The notes: a model not told the origin generated them from the sequence alone. Counted from the first letter of the stretch, positions 1 to 11,715 are shown. The stretch: DNA of 64,000 nucleotides from Schistosoma mansoni (GCF_000237925.1 NC_031500.1:14037753-14101752), one strand, 5' to 3'. Numbers and translations are program-made.

Positions 1-197
1 ATTGAAGAGAACAGAAAGGAAATCGAAAAGGTATCAAAATAACAATTAGAGAAAAGATGGAGTATGTAAAGGACAACGCAAAAATATGTTCAAGTTATGT
101 ATTTTATGTATGGTTTTCATGTTTTACTAAGCAACTATTTACTATTGTATTAAACAAATTGATTTTGCTCACCGATGCCCGTCGTTCACTACAATAC
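1..197 (-). mobile_element. Possible LTR end running off the left edge
   Basis: Read on the minus strand from 197, the sequence opens with TGTAGTGAAC, the same ten bases that open the LTRs at 18376-18657 and 61989-62877, and weaker similarity continues for about 40 bases. The SR2-like LINE reading frame stops being recognisable just above this point. The simplest reading is an old LTR insertion into the LINE, cut by the window edge. The second LTR end and target duplication are outside the window, so this is an inference. Confidence 0.4.
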
Positions 198-199
198 AA

Positions 200-2450
200 C
201 CACCGCTTGTCCTCCATGCATGACTTTGCACTGTAGTCCATTGTATGAGTTTTGGATAATGTTGACAATCTTTTCAGGAACTCCATAGTGTCGAAGAAGT
301 TTCCATAATGTTCTCCTGTCCACGCTGTGAAACGCCTTCTCATAGTCAATGAAGTTGATGTATAGTGATGAGTTCCACTCAACTGATTGTTCAACGATGA
401 TCCGTAGTGTCGCAACGTGGTCTGTGCACGACCTATCCTTACGGAATCCAACCTGTTGATCCCGAAGTTCGGCGTCTACTGAGTCTTTCATTCGATTCGG
501 CAGCACTCTGTTGAAAACTTTTCCTGGTACTGATAACAAACTGATGCCTCTGTAGTTCTCACATTGGCTCAGATCTCCTTTCTTTGGTATCTTGATGAGA
601 TATCCTTCTTTCCAGTCCATTGACTCATGTTCCTCTTCCCAAATCTTCTTGAATAGAAGGTGAAGCATGTTTGCAGTTATTTCAATGTCTGACTTCAGTG
701 CTTCTGCTGGTATATTGTCAGGTCCTGCCGCCTTCCCACTTTTGATTTGTCTGATGGCCATCTTTACTTCTTCGATCGTTGGTGGAGTGACATCTATTGG
801 AAGGTCAGTGTGTGCTGCTTCGATGTTCGGTGGATTCAATGGGGCTGGTCTATTCAGCAGTTCCTCGAAGTATTCTGCCCATCTTTTCCTCTGTTCTTGA
901 ATCTCAGTGATTGTCTTTCCTTCTTTGTCCTTGACTGGTCTCTCTGGTTTGCTATATCTTCCTGCCAATTTCTTCGTTGTATCATATAGTTGTTTCATAT
1001 TCCCTTCTCTTGCAGCTTTTTCCGCCGTCGTTGCTAGTTCTCCCATGTATTTCTGCTTGTCGGCTTTAATGCTTTTCTTCACTTCCCTGTTTGCTTCTGC
1101 GTAGTCTGCTTGTACTTTGACTTTCTCTGCTCGTGTTCGGCTGTTGTTAATTGCTAGTTTCTTGTTCTTCCTTTCTTGAATTTTGTCCAGGGTTCCCATA
1201 CAGATCCATTCCTTGTGATGATGCTTCTTAGGACCAAGAACCTCCTGACACGTTGAAGTTAGTGCTTCTTTTATCCCTTTCCAGTTGTCCTCCAAAGTAG
1301 TTTCTTGTTCATTCAGTAGATCCTGTAGAGCTTGGAACCTGTTGTTGAGAGTTATCTTGAATTCATGGAGCTTGTCAATATCTCGAAGGAAGGCTGTATT
1401 GAACCTTTGTAGTGCTGTTTGTCCAGTTTTCCAGTGTTTCTTAAGCTTCAGTCTCATCTTGGCCACAACCAGGTGGTGATCTGAAGCTATGTCAGCTCCT
1501 CTCCGGGTTCTCACATCTTCCATTGATCTTCGGAATTTTTTGTTGATACAGATGTGATCAATCTGGTTCTCTGTGGTGTGGTCCGGTGAGATCCATGTAG
1601 CTTTGTGTATGCGCTTGTGTGGGAATGTTGTGCCGCCTATAACCAATTTGTTGAATGCACATAGGTTTGCAAGTCTCTCCCCATTATCATTTCTCTCTTC
1701 TAATCCATGTCGTCCAATTACACCGTCATGTCCTATGTTGTCCACTCCAATTTTAGCATTTAGATCTCCCATCAGGATGGTGAGGTCCTTTCGTGAGCAC
1801 TTCTCTATAATTGATTGCAGCCTTTCATAGAACTGATCTTTATCATCGTCGTTGCTATCATTGGTGGGTGCATAACATTGGATAACGTTCATTGTGATCC
1901 CTTGCTTCTTTGTTCTGAATGATGCTTTGATTGTCCTGGGCCCATGAGATTCCCATCCTACAAGTGCATTTTGTGCTTCTTTGGACAGCATTAGAGCAAC
2001 TCCCTGAGTGTGTAGAGCATTTTCCCCTTCGTGACCGGAGTACAGCAGCATCTCTCCTGTACCTAGACTTTGTTGTCCAGTTTGTGTCCAATGGGTTTCG
2101 CTGGTTCCGAGTACTGCCAAGTTGTATCTCCTCAATTCGATTGCTATTTGGCTGGTCTTTCCTGTCTCCCACATTGTCCGGACGTTCCATGTACCTATAA
2201 AGAGTGTTGCTCTGGTTGTTAGAAGGTGCATCGGTCTCGTGACTTCCGAAGAATTTCGGCTTTCATCATGAGGCGTCATAATTATTCCTTCTACTCCTAG
2301 GGTAGAGTTTAAATAGATTGAATTATTTTTTCTGGTTAGCGTTTTTTAGCGAGTTAGCTTCTCTACGGGATGGGGTCGCTAACCTCATGCCCAACCCTCC
2401 TCCTTTACCCGGGCTTGGGACCGGCAGTAACTCTGGAAGAGCTACAGACG
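200..2450 (-). mobile_element. SR2-like RTE-clade LINE: 5' UTR, endonuclease and start of reverse transcriptase
   Basis: A single open frame starts at ATG 2279 and runs about 690 codons to near 205. It begins with an apurinic-type endonuclease (GTWNVRT near residue 29, SETHW, GDLNAKIG, SDHHLV), then a lysine-rich linker, then reverse transcriptase motifs (SGKAAGPDNIPAEALKSDIE, NYRGISLLS, GFRKDRSC, LYINFIDYEKAF). This is the gene order of RTE-clade LINEs such as schistosome SR2. The YADD box and everything after it are missing: similarity ends near 205, where an LTR-like sequence begins. Upstream, 2280-2450 holds the 5' UTR, which is also present at 60738-60875. The frame has no internal stop, so the copy is fairly young. 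The element starts directly beside a (TA)n tract. Confidence 0.9.
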
Positions 2451-2453
2451 GAG

Positions 2454-2454
<1 letters not shown>

Positions 2455-2485
<31 letters not shown>
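2455..2485. repeat. (TA)n microsatellite
   Basis: About 15 TA units directly abut the 5' end of the SR2-like LINE. The LINE may have inserted into an existing TA tract. Confidence 0.95.
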
Positions 2486-2487
<2 letters not shown>

Positions 2488-4127
2488 TTTCATGTCCACG
2501 TCTGTTGAAGACAAACATTGTATTCTACCTTTATTTCCCGGTGCTTCACTTTAAAGATGTATCAAATCTGTGTTGAATCTCATGTTTGCTGATAATCTGA
2601 TTATATTTATTTATGTGAGAATCTTATTAAATTAGTTGAATAGCGGACTTTTGAACCCATAATGGGACTCCGCAACTGCATAGATCCTCTACGGAAATTC
2701 TTAAGATCGATCATGTGAGCTAGTTACGAGAACGATGTCTTTTTCTCCTTGTAATTTTGTCTGGCCAATTGATAACGAGAACTGGTTTTTATGATTTTCT
2801 AACATATCAGTTATGGTCGTCTGCCTCATAAACTTAGCAACAGCTAAACATCTATTATTAACTCAAATTTCAATCGCGACGGCTTTCTGCTGTCATTAGT
2901 TCAATCGTCGTCAAATGTAAATATTAAATTAATGAATTTATGCTATACTGAAAAGTTATTTATCTTCGTATACGTTTACCTAGGCCTCCCGTTTCCCAAT
3001 TTTTGTCAATTTTATTAATCAAAAAAAGCTTCATATGTACTCTCCTATAGCTAAGTTTACACGAACGGAATCAATAATGTAATATTTCTGATCCTCACAT
3101 TTCAAATCACAAACTAATTTTATCTTGATTACCACTGGAATCATTGGATGGTCATCTTGTCCTAGTACGAGACTCCTCAGCTTTGTGTGTTCAGAACTCT
3201 GTATCCAGAACTCGAAAGCATAATCTTCAGCCCCGCGCACGAATGCTTAACCTCTAGATCATTGAGCCGGCACCTAACTTCAGTTAATACATAATTTCTA
3301 ATCTCGGTTGAAAAAAACAGGTTATATTTCATAAATTTGTTACTATTTCATTCAATCTGCACCTATAATTTATTATAATTGTCTACTTACAATTGAAAAA
3401 TTTAAATTTGATTGACATACTACTACTTTGCGTAATAGAAATTCACTAAAACTTACGAAATATTATCAAATCTTAATTCATTTAACTTGGTAACTTGTTT
3501 AATACAACACAGGTTGAAGTATTTTCGTTTGTTTTTTTTGCGACGCCATGTGATTTCAGTTTTGTTACTGTGCAAAATTTCAAGGTATCATTAGGTTTCA
3601 ATTAACCATTGAGCCACTTATATGTTATGTTTACCAAAAAAAAGTGGTACTTCTTGATAAGATATAGTGTAATGTAAGTGTTTATTTTTGAATGATTAAT
3701 ATCATTGTTGTTATGGTTATCAAGTGAATTTTTTTACTAATCACATTCATATTGTGTATTTTAAAAAAATGACACAACTCGTCACTTTATTACTATATAT
3801 AGAAATAAATAATATTAACAATATCTGTGTATTCTATAACCGGTAATAAGTACTTTTCACAAAGATCAGTGTTTAATGGAATCTGTTAGTACTAAATGTA
3901 GTTAAGAATGTTTATGTAACAACATTCATGTGTAGATGAAATCAGTTTACCCCTGATACAGTACATAATTTGATTAAGTTGAGTTGTACAACGTAATTGT
4001 TCTGATAATAAAACAACTTCACTGACAATAACACTAATCTAAAGATGATTCCCATTAAACCTGAGAATAAAAATGTTGAACATTTGTATTATAAATGAAC
4101 AAGTGAAATAATGATTTCTGATTTAAA
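2486..4127. other. AT-rich non-coding stretch
   Basis: No coding region is supported. Short open stretches such as 3031-3240 lack any recognisable domain. A decayed SINE is listed separately at 3195-3290. Confidence 0.6.
3195..3290 (-). repeat. Decayed tRNA-derived SINE fragment
   Basis: On the minus strand it reads GCCGGCTCAATGATCTAGAG followed by GTTAAGCATTCG, matching the box A part of the better copies at 5295-5630 and 46157-46560. The box B and hammerhead portions are too diverged to be sure of. Confidence 0.5.
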
Positions 4128-4471
4128 TTGTTCTAGTCAGTGTGATGCTGGTAGATGCAGACTACTCGGTTGGGGTCCACGTGACTATCGTAATCAATGG
4201 TTGGAGACTGTAGGTGACATGGCTGAGAATCGATCACAATGGCGCAGGTGTATATACTCTTTGTCTTCCCTTAAACTGTGTGAATAAAATTACTTCATAT
4301 CTGCGTTTCTTCCTGTGCTATATTCTTTTATACAATCTTTCCTTTACATATTACCACCATTAAATTAACTACTAGGAATTCGGTGTTCATCTTGTTGTGC
4401 TAATGAGTGAGGTATGGCAACTTGGACCGATGTATATATATGCCTGGTCCTACGTTGTAGCTGACTGACTG
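4128..4471 (+). mobile_element. RTE-type LINE, 3' end fragment
   Basis: It encodes the C-terminal motif GRCRLLGWGPRDYRNQW in diverged form, and then carries the 3' UTR ending in the shared tail TACGTTGTAGCTGACTGACT. The same tail ends the copies at 34.9-35.1, 35.2-35.4 and 53.8 kb, and on the minus strand at 19.15 and 25.5 kb. It is a 5'-truncated insertion, older than the 34 and 53 kb copies. Confidence 0.85.
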
Positions 4472-4751
4472 ATTTAGATTGTACTTTTGAACACAAGTTT
4501 TCGAATATAATCAATTATTTAACTCAAAAAAGGAGAAATGTAACAATTCATTATACTAACATTTAGCATTAAAACGGTTCATGAGAATGATCATTATATA
4601 TACATCAAGATAAAAATAAGTAGTTTACATTCCATTTACCGATGATGGTTCATTTTTTAAAGTACTGCCCATTAAAACCATGTTTTTTGAATTAGTGTAT
4701 CATTTCGTTCTTAATATAATATCAATATCCAGTTTTTGTTGCTTAAACATT

Positions 4752-4985
4752 ATAATTCATCAAAGATGGATAGTGGCTAGCAGTGGAATCCAGGACGCGC
4801 GTTTCGTCCCATTTGGGACTCGTCAGCTGGATGTACCTGCATCTCAGAGCTAATGATCACTCTGGTACTCGAACCCAGTACCTTTCCCTTCAAACGCCAT
4901 CGCGTTATCCACTCGGCCTCTAAGTCCTGATAGCCACTATCCATCATTGCTTACCATGCTTGTGAATTAAGGCTATATCGAGGCA
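4752..4985 (-). repeat. SMalpha-type SINE with hammerhead ribozyme
   Basis: Minus-strand element with a tRNA-like promoter (GAGTGGATAACGCGATGG as box A, GGTTCGAGTACC as box B), then a hammerhead motif, then the tail TAGCCACTATCCATC. This matches the known schistosome SMalpha SINE-like family, whose transcripts self-cleave. It is one of the best preserved copies of this subtype in the window. Confidence 0.85.
4785..4852 (-). ncRNA. Hammerhead ribozyme, type I, core intact
   Basis: Minus-strand core elements are CTGACGA, stem II GTCCC/GGGAC with an AAAT loop, GAAA, and the cleavage triplet GTC. Stem I is ATCCAG/CTGGAT. Stem III is the minimal self-complementary ACGCGCGT, as in SINE hammerheads that act best as dimers. 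The loop bases upstream (GGTACATCC) resemble the well-studied S. mansoni ribozyme. Self-cleavage is inferred from the intact core. Confidence 0.85.
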
Positions 4986-5294
4986 ATACACACAGTATGC
5001 ACATATGCCAATAAGAGACTGACCAGTTGCAGTCCTAAACATTAATGGGAAGATTCAAACAAACAATACTAAGTTAAGTTATAATTCATCGTTTTTTTCA
5101 AAAACTAAAATTTTCAAAGGTTAGTAAATTAGATCAACCCTAAATGAATTTGAAAATTTTTTTTATCGATTTAATGACAAACGAAAGTTCAAGGACATTG
5201 ATTTATATTGGACAGTATAGTTAACTGACTATTTTTTCTGGTACATAATTCTCTGATGAATAAAAGCACAATAAGTATGTAGTTTATTTTCATA

Positions 5295-5630
5295 GTTGAA
5301 ATCATGAGTCAATTGAAGCTAGACCACCATGGAAAACCTAGAAGCACTGGACGTCCATTTCGTCCTATTGTGGGACTCATCAGCAGTGCTCATATACGAT
5401 CCCGCCTCGCGAGATTCCAACCCAGGACCTATCAGTCTCGCGCCAGAGCGCCTAACCACTAGACCACTGAGCCTGCCGGTATCCAACGGTGTTATTGTCT
5501 AACTTCAACCAATCCAAAAAGTTTGACCAACCGTTCACTATTTGTCTTCAATGAGTTGATATCTCACAACAGATTAAGAAAATACTGAAATCTCCACAAA
5601 ACCCCTTCTGATTGGTAGTTTAATCATTTG
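5295..5630 (-). repeat. Hammerhead SINE, second subtype, near full length
   Basis: On the minus strand this holds a tRNA-like head (CTCAGTGGTCTAGTGGTTAG, box B GGGTTGGAATCTC), a hammerhead, and the tail GGTGGTCTAGCTTCAATTGA. The 5' leader and the closing CAGAAGGGG block are shared with copies at 11.4, 18.1 and 46.2 kb. This subtype differs from SMalpha in its stem I (GCACTG/CAGTGC) and its tail. Confidence 0.8.
5344..5389 (-). ncRNA. Hammerhead ribozyme with complete core
   Basis: The minus strand shows CTGATGA, stem II GTCCC/GGGAC-type pairing, GAAA and GTC, with a perfect 6 bp stem I GCACTG/CAGTGC. Stem III is short and partly mismatched (TGGACG). All conserved core bases are present. Confidence 0.8.
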
Positions 5631-6374
5631 AATTGAATACATCAAAGTGCATTCAAGTGACAGGTTTATGTTTACTTATAAAAACAACATTGTCAATGTT
5701 GAATAGTATGTTTCTTAATTACTGTATTCTAAATGAAGAAGGAAATAAAATTCACACATTGAGTTCACATATGTTATTTATTGATTCATATGATTTTATA
5801 GCTTTATCTTCAGTGTTGTAGGTAGCTGACAATGATTTGTCAGGACTTGTCACTATAGCATATTACTTTAAGAAAATTCATGCCTTATTAGAAATTCAGA
5901 ATTTACTTCTCTAAATATTTCTTTGTCATTTTTTGAAATCATTAAGTAATAAAGAAAGTAACTTGACGTTTCCTAGATTACTTGGTAAAAATATTCTAGG
6001 ATAGCAGTTACTTGTGACATACATACAATACAAATAAGTCCTTTCCAACTATGAAGAATGGTGATTAGCTGAAGCGTTTCATATTATGCTAAATACCGCT
6101 ACCATCAATAGAAGGAAAGAAGGCCTGACTGGTCATCAAACGTCGACCGTTTATCCAACAAACCACATTTAACTTTTCTCTCTCTCTTACACAAACACTC
6201 AGAGGTTTCAACTCTACTTCATATTACAAACCTCGCATTTTCCATACTCATATGCACACAGAATTGTCTCACACAGAATAACCTTGACCACAATTAGATC
6301 TATTTTAGTCAGACTAAGTATTCTGGCTTACTTCCCTAAGTTATTAAAACAAGTTGATTGAATCCATTTATTTA
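5631..6374. other. AT-rich non-coding stretch
   Basis: No gene or clear repeat is visible. The open stretch at 5633-5821 has no recognisable domain and looks like chance. Confidence 0.55.
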
Positions 6375-6447
6375 CTCATTTCCTCTGAAGAAGTGATTTA
6401 TACTAAATCACGAAACTTGAGAAATTCACATTTCTACCCGTTGGAAT

Positions 6448-6450
<3 letters not shown>
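6375..6450 (+). repeat. Single arm of the 16.1 kb foldback repeat
   Basis: The segment with CTCTGAAGAAGTGATTTA and ATCACGAAAC matches, with divergence, the right arm of the hairpin at 16098-16285. Only one arm is present here, so the unit can occur without its inverted partner. A long (AT)n tract follows directly. Confidence 0.6.

Positions 6451-6500
<50 letters not shown>
6451..6500. repeat. (AT)n microsatellite
   Basis: A roughly 50 bp uninterrupted AT dinucleotide tract. Confidence 0.95.
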
Positions 6501-6503
<3 letters not shown>

Positions 6504-6702
6504 TGTTTTATTATTAACTTCTTATTCAGTGCTCAATTTATTTGAAATTATCAAGTTCTACTTTGATATTGATACCTAATTTGAATGGGCTTTCTACCGT
6601 ACTTAGAAAGGTCGATACCCTTATACTTATAATATATGTACACAGTATTTTAAAAAAGTCACTCGAATATTTCTAAACCAAAATGGGACTATTACCTACT
6701 TA

Positions 6703-7014
6703 ATTACTTATGCCTGTTACTCCCAATGAATCATAGGCTGTCGACTAGCATTCTCCAACCCACTATGTTCTGGACCTTCTTTTCTAGTTCTATCTAGTTG
6801 TCGTTCATTCTTCTCATATCTGTTTCCATTTCTCGGCGAAATATGTTCTTTGGTCTTGCAGCTTTTTCCGTCGTCATCGCCAGACCTTCCACATGTTTAT
6901 GTTTGGCGGTTCTAATGCTCTTCTTCACTTGCTTGTTTACTTCTGTGTATTCAGCTTATGCCTTGACGTTCTCTGTTCTTGTGTATGAAGCATTGTTGAA
7001 ATTGTATTCTTTTT
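6703..7014 (-). mobile_element. Rearranged SR2-like LINE fragment
   Basis: Positions 6715-6850 match the extreme 3' coding end seen at 16500-16645, and 6855-7000 match the internal linker region seen at 1010-1150 (AEKAAR...YEANK-type coding on the minus strand). The two parts lie about 1 kb or more apart in an intact element but touch here. This is a decayed copy with a large internal deletion. Confidence 0.75.
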
Positions 7015-7629
7015 AAGCTGAATGGTTTTTTTGTGTAGTTTCTATTATTCTATTATAGACAACAATAATATTACCACAAACTTCAAATAGAAGTAAGCTA
7101 TTGGAATTTCTACTCATGTGACCTAACAACTTATTCTGTTGACTTTGATTTCCAATTAATTATTGTTAACATTTATGTGAATCATTTTCCGTTTTATCTT
7201 AATAGTTGTTTATCATTATCTTTATTGCTGACTGACAGTTCTAAGACTATAAAGATTCTGTGGTCCTCTTTGTGTTGCTTCTGTCTAAGATATTTACTAT
7301 TTTTATAATCGAACTTATGCCCACAATTGTCTCCATGTATTGATTTCATCGAAGATTTATCCTGACGTTCAATAACTGATTGGTGTTCTTGTAATTGAAG
7401 ATGAAGAGAGGGGATCCACTTTGTCTGATATAATAATTCTCTTATTTGGAAAAGTTTATTTTGTAGATAATGTTCGGTTTGTTTCCTTTTGTCATTTAGT
7501 TGTCAAGGTGAGAATAAAATTGATTGAAATAATTTTCCAGGCTTGTTATCAACATTCGTTCGTAATGTCCTTCATATATGGTAGAATACTTCGTTTTTTT
7601 ATTTCCCATTTTTGATTTAATGCTTTTTA
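7015..7629. other. AT-rich non-coding stretch
   Basis: Nothing recognisable is present. The open frame at 7421-7615 has no domain match that I know. Confidence 0.5.
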
Positions 7630-7634
7630 ATATG

Positions 7635-8153
7635 TGTTATAACGTGTGAGTGCATGCGTGTCCTGTTTGATAAATGAACGCGCTGATTCCTGCCAATGAG
7701 AGAAGAGCGAATTATCAGTCGGAGCAATGATACACAAAAGCCGTATGAACAGTCTTGAGTACTTGTCAGTCCTACTGTCTGCCTAGCCTAGCCAGTTAAG
7801 TCCAGAACACCAATAACAGCCTCTGAAATATAAATCATTATTCTCAAACATATTGGGTTTATATACCAAACAAACTGACCACATCGTAGCATACAATAGA
7901 AAATAACATTTGTACAAGATTTGGCCAAACGTGGCTGTGAACAGGGGGAACATTAATTGATGGACTAGAGATAACTCAAGAACGGTAAATCGCATAATAA
8001 TAGTCTATTGGTCAAAATAAAGCTTATAATAAGAGGGACACGAATATGAATGCTTTAGTTACTTAACAGTTATACAATAGGAAATATATATATCACATTG
8101 GTCCATAAATAGTCCTCAAGGTTACCATTCGTAATTCTCCACGGGATATAACA
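7635..8153 (-). mobile_element. Solo LTR, 519 bp family
   Basis: The sequence is bounded by TGTTATA...TATAACA and flanked on both sides by ATATG (7630-7634 and 8154-8158), a 5 bp target duplication. Related copies lie at 9171, 12110, 19923 and 20293. No internal gag-pol is attached, so it is the remnant left by recombination between the two LTRs of a Ty3/Gypsy-like element. The minus orientation is inferred from the TGTTATATCCC start shared by the family. Confidence 0.75.
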
Positions 8154-8158
8154 ATATG

Positions 8159-9170
8159 TTCGACAAACACTTTTCGATGAAGTTCCATGGACACCCGTTC
8201 CTTTGAAAAACAGTTATTAAATATTTTCTCCTTGTTTCTCTGTATGGTAGGTGTGCTACAGTGTATCTTCACTCTTTCGAATATAATCTGTACATAGTTA
8301 ATTCTGTGAGTTGCTTTAGTTCAAAATTTAATCTGCATTAGTTTTAGGTTTCGATACACCGGAATTCGGAGTTTTATTTGTGTAGATTCCAGTGGTCAAT
8401 GAATTCGACTGACAATATGTTACTTTACTGATTTTTTCAATGGGAAATTCATTCCTTTTACAACCTTGTTGATCGAGCTGTAGGAACTTCTATCCTTTCC
8501 TTTTGATGGTGATGAATGTATCGAAATTATGAATCCACAATTTTGGTTTGATTACTGGTATAACCAAAGTTTATTATCGCTGCTTGGGACATTGATGATC
8601 TCACTCGTGTTCTTTTCGTTTATTTGTATATTTCATTTAGAAATTGAAAATATTTTATTAGAGACAAGTCGATGATGTCTAATAAATTTTGACATGAAAG
8701 CTTCTCATGTCCCAAATGATTTATGTAAAAGAGCAGAATTTCAGCAAATCACGCTCCTTAGCTAAAAATCCGCCTCGCTATCTCGAGATAGGATATGGTT
8801 TAAATATCTTGTAATATGAACGGTAAATCAAATGTCAAAGTATTATTCAAGTACAGTTAGTCGCTTCAGCACACTTCGCTGTTTCGTAATCTTCCAAGTT
8901 ACAAAGAGATATGATTTGTATTTCGACATCTTTTTGGTTATCGTGGTGAACATCGCTTTCTTGATTGAGTAAATGCTTTTTTAGTCACTCCTAAATTATT
9001 CTCTTTACTTTTTTCGTCGTCAAGCTGGACTCTGAGTGTTCTCTTTGGGGCTATTTTCTTTTCTTCTAGAAATACATGGGCAAACTTATTCTCTCGTTAA
9101 AACATATTTATAGTCAAAACATGTGCTGTAAAACGAGTGAGAACCCTCTACTGAATATTAAACCTTGTGG
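8159..9170. other. Non-coding stretch
   Basis: I see no gene, tRNA or clear repeat here. Confidence 0.5.
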
Positions 9171-9669
9171 TGTTGTGCCCTATTTATACATAAGGTAATG
9201 ATACCACCAATTAGAGAACAATGGTTTATCGACCGGACCAATCACGCATAAAACCCATACGAGCAGTCAAGAGTCTTTATCGTTCCTTCTTCTCACCTAG
9301 CCGTGCCTATTGGGTCCAGAACACAAATCTCAGCCTCCGCGATATGAATCATTTAAATCAAACATACTAGGTTTATATATAAACCAAAAAGACCACATCG
9401 CACCACAAAATAGAAAATAAAATTTGTTCAAGATTCTGCCAAAAGTGGTTGTGAATGTTGGAGACAGTAAATGATAGACTTGGTACAACTCAAGAACGGT
9501 AAACCGTATAATAATATTCTACAGGTCATAATATAGCTTGTAACAAGAGGAGTACAGATATACATAATTCAGTTACTGAATAGTTATACAATGAGAATAT
9601 ACGTAAAATATTTGTCCACAAGTAGTTCTCAGAAGTTACCTATAATTTAATCTTCACTAGGATATAACA
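9171..9669 (-). mobile_element. Solo LTR, 519 bp family, older copy
   Basis: It aligns along its whole length with 7635-8153, sharing blocks such as GTCCAGAACAC, TTTATATA and GATATAACA. It is clearly diverged, and I cannot see a target duplication, so it is older. Confidence 0.65.
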
Positions 9670-11247
9670 CTAAGCTCTTCCAACAATAGCTGGTCGTGAT
9701 ATGGTCTGTTTACGTCTATCGTTTAGATGGTCTTGGGACTCGACATGTCAGACGACATCTCTCTTTATGCTGAAGGTTGGTTCTTGCTAGAAATCAAAAG
9801 TTGTCTGAGCATAGTCTCTGTTATCTGTTCAGTGAGCTGATATTTTGAAAAACTTACCTACTTGTCTCCCATTTTGTCTTGCAAGTGTGACATTTTTAGA
9901 ATCAATCTTTTCCAACCCATTCCTACCATTGTCAAGAGAGCCAGAATCGTTGTAGATTGAGGGTGTTTAGAAGAAGCATCCGATTGCCTTCATACTCCAG
10001 TATATCTGTGGTGGACCAAAAAGTATATTAATCAAAAATAGTGACAAAGGTATTACGTCCAAAAGTTTATGTAACAATAAACAACTTATAAGTTATTAAC
10101 ACAAACAAAAGTTTAGGGACGTAACTTAAATTGGCTGGCTATTGCGTGTTCCGTTGCGCTTGGTCCCGAAAATCCACAATTATGGATAATTAATAATTCC
10201 AATGAGATAGAATATGGCTCCAATAAGTTGGCCAAACGTAGAACGTAATGATAGTCAATTAATAGTTCAGTTAACATATCCACAGGCACAATAGAACTAG
10301 GTATGTGTGTATAATAGTGTATTTATTAATGAGCAGTTACAATGTCATGCTATGTTGAATTCAAAAGCCGGCAGGAAGTTAGTTAGTAAGTGTTCAAGGT
10401 CATACACTTAAACAACAAGCACAATTGTTTAGTGATAAATGTACACAATGTGAAAATAAACAAAATAAATGCAAAAGCTATCAAAAAATTGTTTACAAAA
10501 TAGGTTTAATAAGCTTATCTCCACATATCTGACAGTACGACTTCTCTCATAGACTATGGGGTTACCTTTCTTTTTTGAGTGTTACTGTTCTCCAGCCAAA
10601 TTATCCTGTTATGATAGCAACTAAAGAGATCAGTTTTCTACTCAATATTAAATCATTTAGGTAGTCTCAAACCCAACTATCACATCCACGTAGCAACTAT
10701 AATCGAGATTTAACTATATCTTTATCGTAATTTGTTCCTATTTTTTTGACTTACCTTTCAATCGATCATGTTTTGATATCCAAAAAAAAGAAAGAAAATC
10801 GAAATCAATATAAGTCAAAACAAAACAAAAAAAAAAATGATTGTTTTTCTTTTTCGATATACGACATTCCTACCGGTGTTCTTATTTTTTATTGTTTCTT
10901 TTAAATTATAGAAATGAATATAACTACCTAAATAATAGAAAATATTTTGATATCGTACAATTGCCATATATATATTATAATACTAAATCAATCTATCGAA
11001 AGCCCCTAATTCCAAACATTATAACATCAAGTTATTCACTATTGAGTTAAAAATGGAAGCTACATTTCTCTTTATATACATAGAATTCAATTGTCTTTTT
11101 CAAATGATAAGAATGTTTTTAAAAATTGTTTATTTATTTATCATTATTAGCTTTATTCAATATTATAATTTTGATACAATATAGAATTCTTAGAACAAAG
11201 TATTTCAACAAGTTTCCATTTCTTACTTCTTGATCGATTCTGATGAT
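9670..11247. other. Non-coding stretch, possible undefined repeat near 10.1-10.5 kb
   Basis: No gene is supported. The segment around 10120-10460 has a different base composition (GTGTTCCGTTGCGCTTGG) and a minus-strand AATAAA, which would suit an LTR, but I could not find its ends or another copy. Confidence 0.35.
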
Positions 11248-11384
11248 AAATATTGAAGCTAGACCACCAAGGAAAACCTGGAAGCACTATACGGTCGTTT
11301 CGTTCTATTGTGGGACTCCTCAGTGGCAGTGCGCATCCACGACCTCGCCTCGCAAGATTCGAACCCAGAACCTACCAGACTTCG
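11248..11384 (-). repeat. Hammerhead SINE, second subtype, 3' part
   Basis: The minus strand carries box B, hammerhead and the tail GGTGGTCTAGCTTCAAT. It is joined head-to-head with the next SINE. The ribozyme at 11284-11333 has CTGAGGA and GAAA, but stem I is imperfect and the cleavage triplet reads GTA, which is still permitted by the NUH rule. Confidence 0.75.
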
Positions 11385-11715
11385 GAAGGTAAATCCTGGA
11401 GTTTTAGTGAGAAGCAGCAACCAGTGGAGTGCAACCACATCTGTTGGGAGATAGTAACTCACTGAAGACAATTGGTGAACTGCTGCTCAATTTCGTGGAT
11501 TGGTTGAAGTTAGACATTAACACCATCGGATGCCGGCTCAGTAGTCTAGTAGTTAGGCGCTGTGACGCGAGACTGGTGGGTCCTGGGTTGGAATCTCGCA
11601 AGGCGGGATCGTGGATGCGCATTGCTGAGGAGTCCCACAATAGGACGAAAAGGCCTTCCAGTGCTTCTAGGTTTTCCATGGTGGTCTAGCTTCAGTTGAC
11701 TCATGATTTCAACTA
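11385..11715 (+). repeat. Hammerhead SINE, second subtype, near full length
   Basis: It runs from the leader (GGAGTTTTAGTGAGAAGCAG) through the tRNA-like head (CTCAGTAGTCTAGTAGTTAG, box B GGGTTGGAATCTC) and hammerhead to the tail TGGTGGTCTAGCTTCA. With the preceding minus-strand piece it forms an inverted pair. Confidence 0.8.
11619..11664 (+). ncRNA. Hammerhead ribozyme, core conserved
   Basis: Shows CTGAGGA, stem II, GAAA, a palindromic stem III AGGCCT and a UC cleavage site. Stem I GCATTG/CAGTGC contains one G-T pair. The conserved core bases are all present. Confidence 0.75.

Noticed and set aside
667-2200. Several open frames on the plus strand
   Set aside because: They are shadows of the LINE frame on the minus strand.
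4860-4985. tRNA gene
   Set aside because: Box A and box B are present, but there is no cloverleaf acceptor stem and the sequence continues into a hammerhead and SINE tail. The same holds for the other tRNA-like heads in the window.
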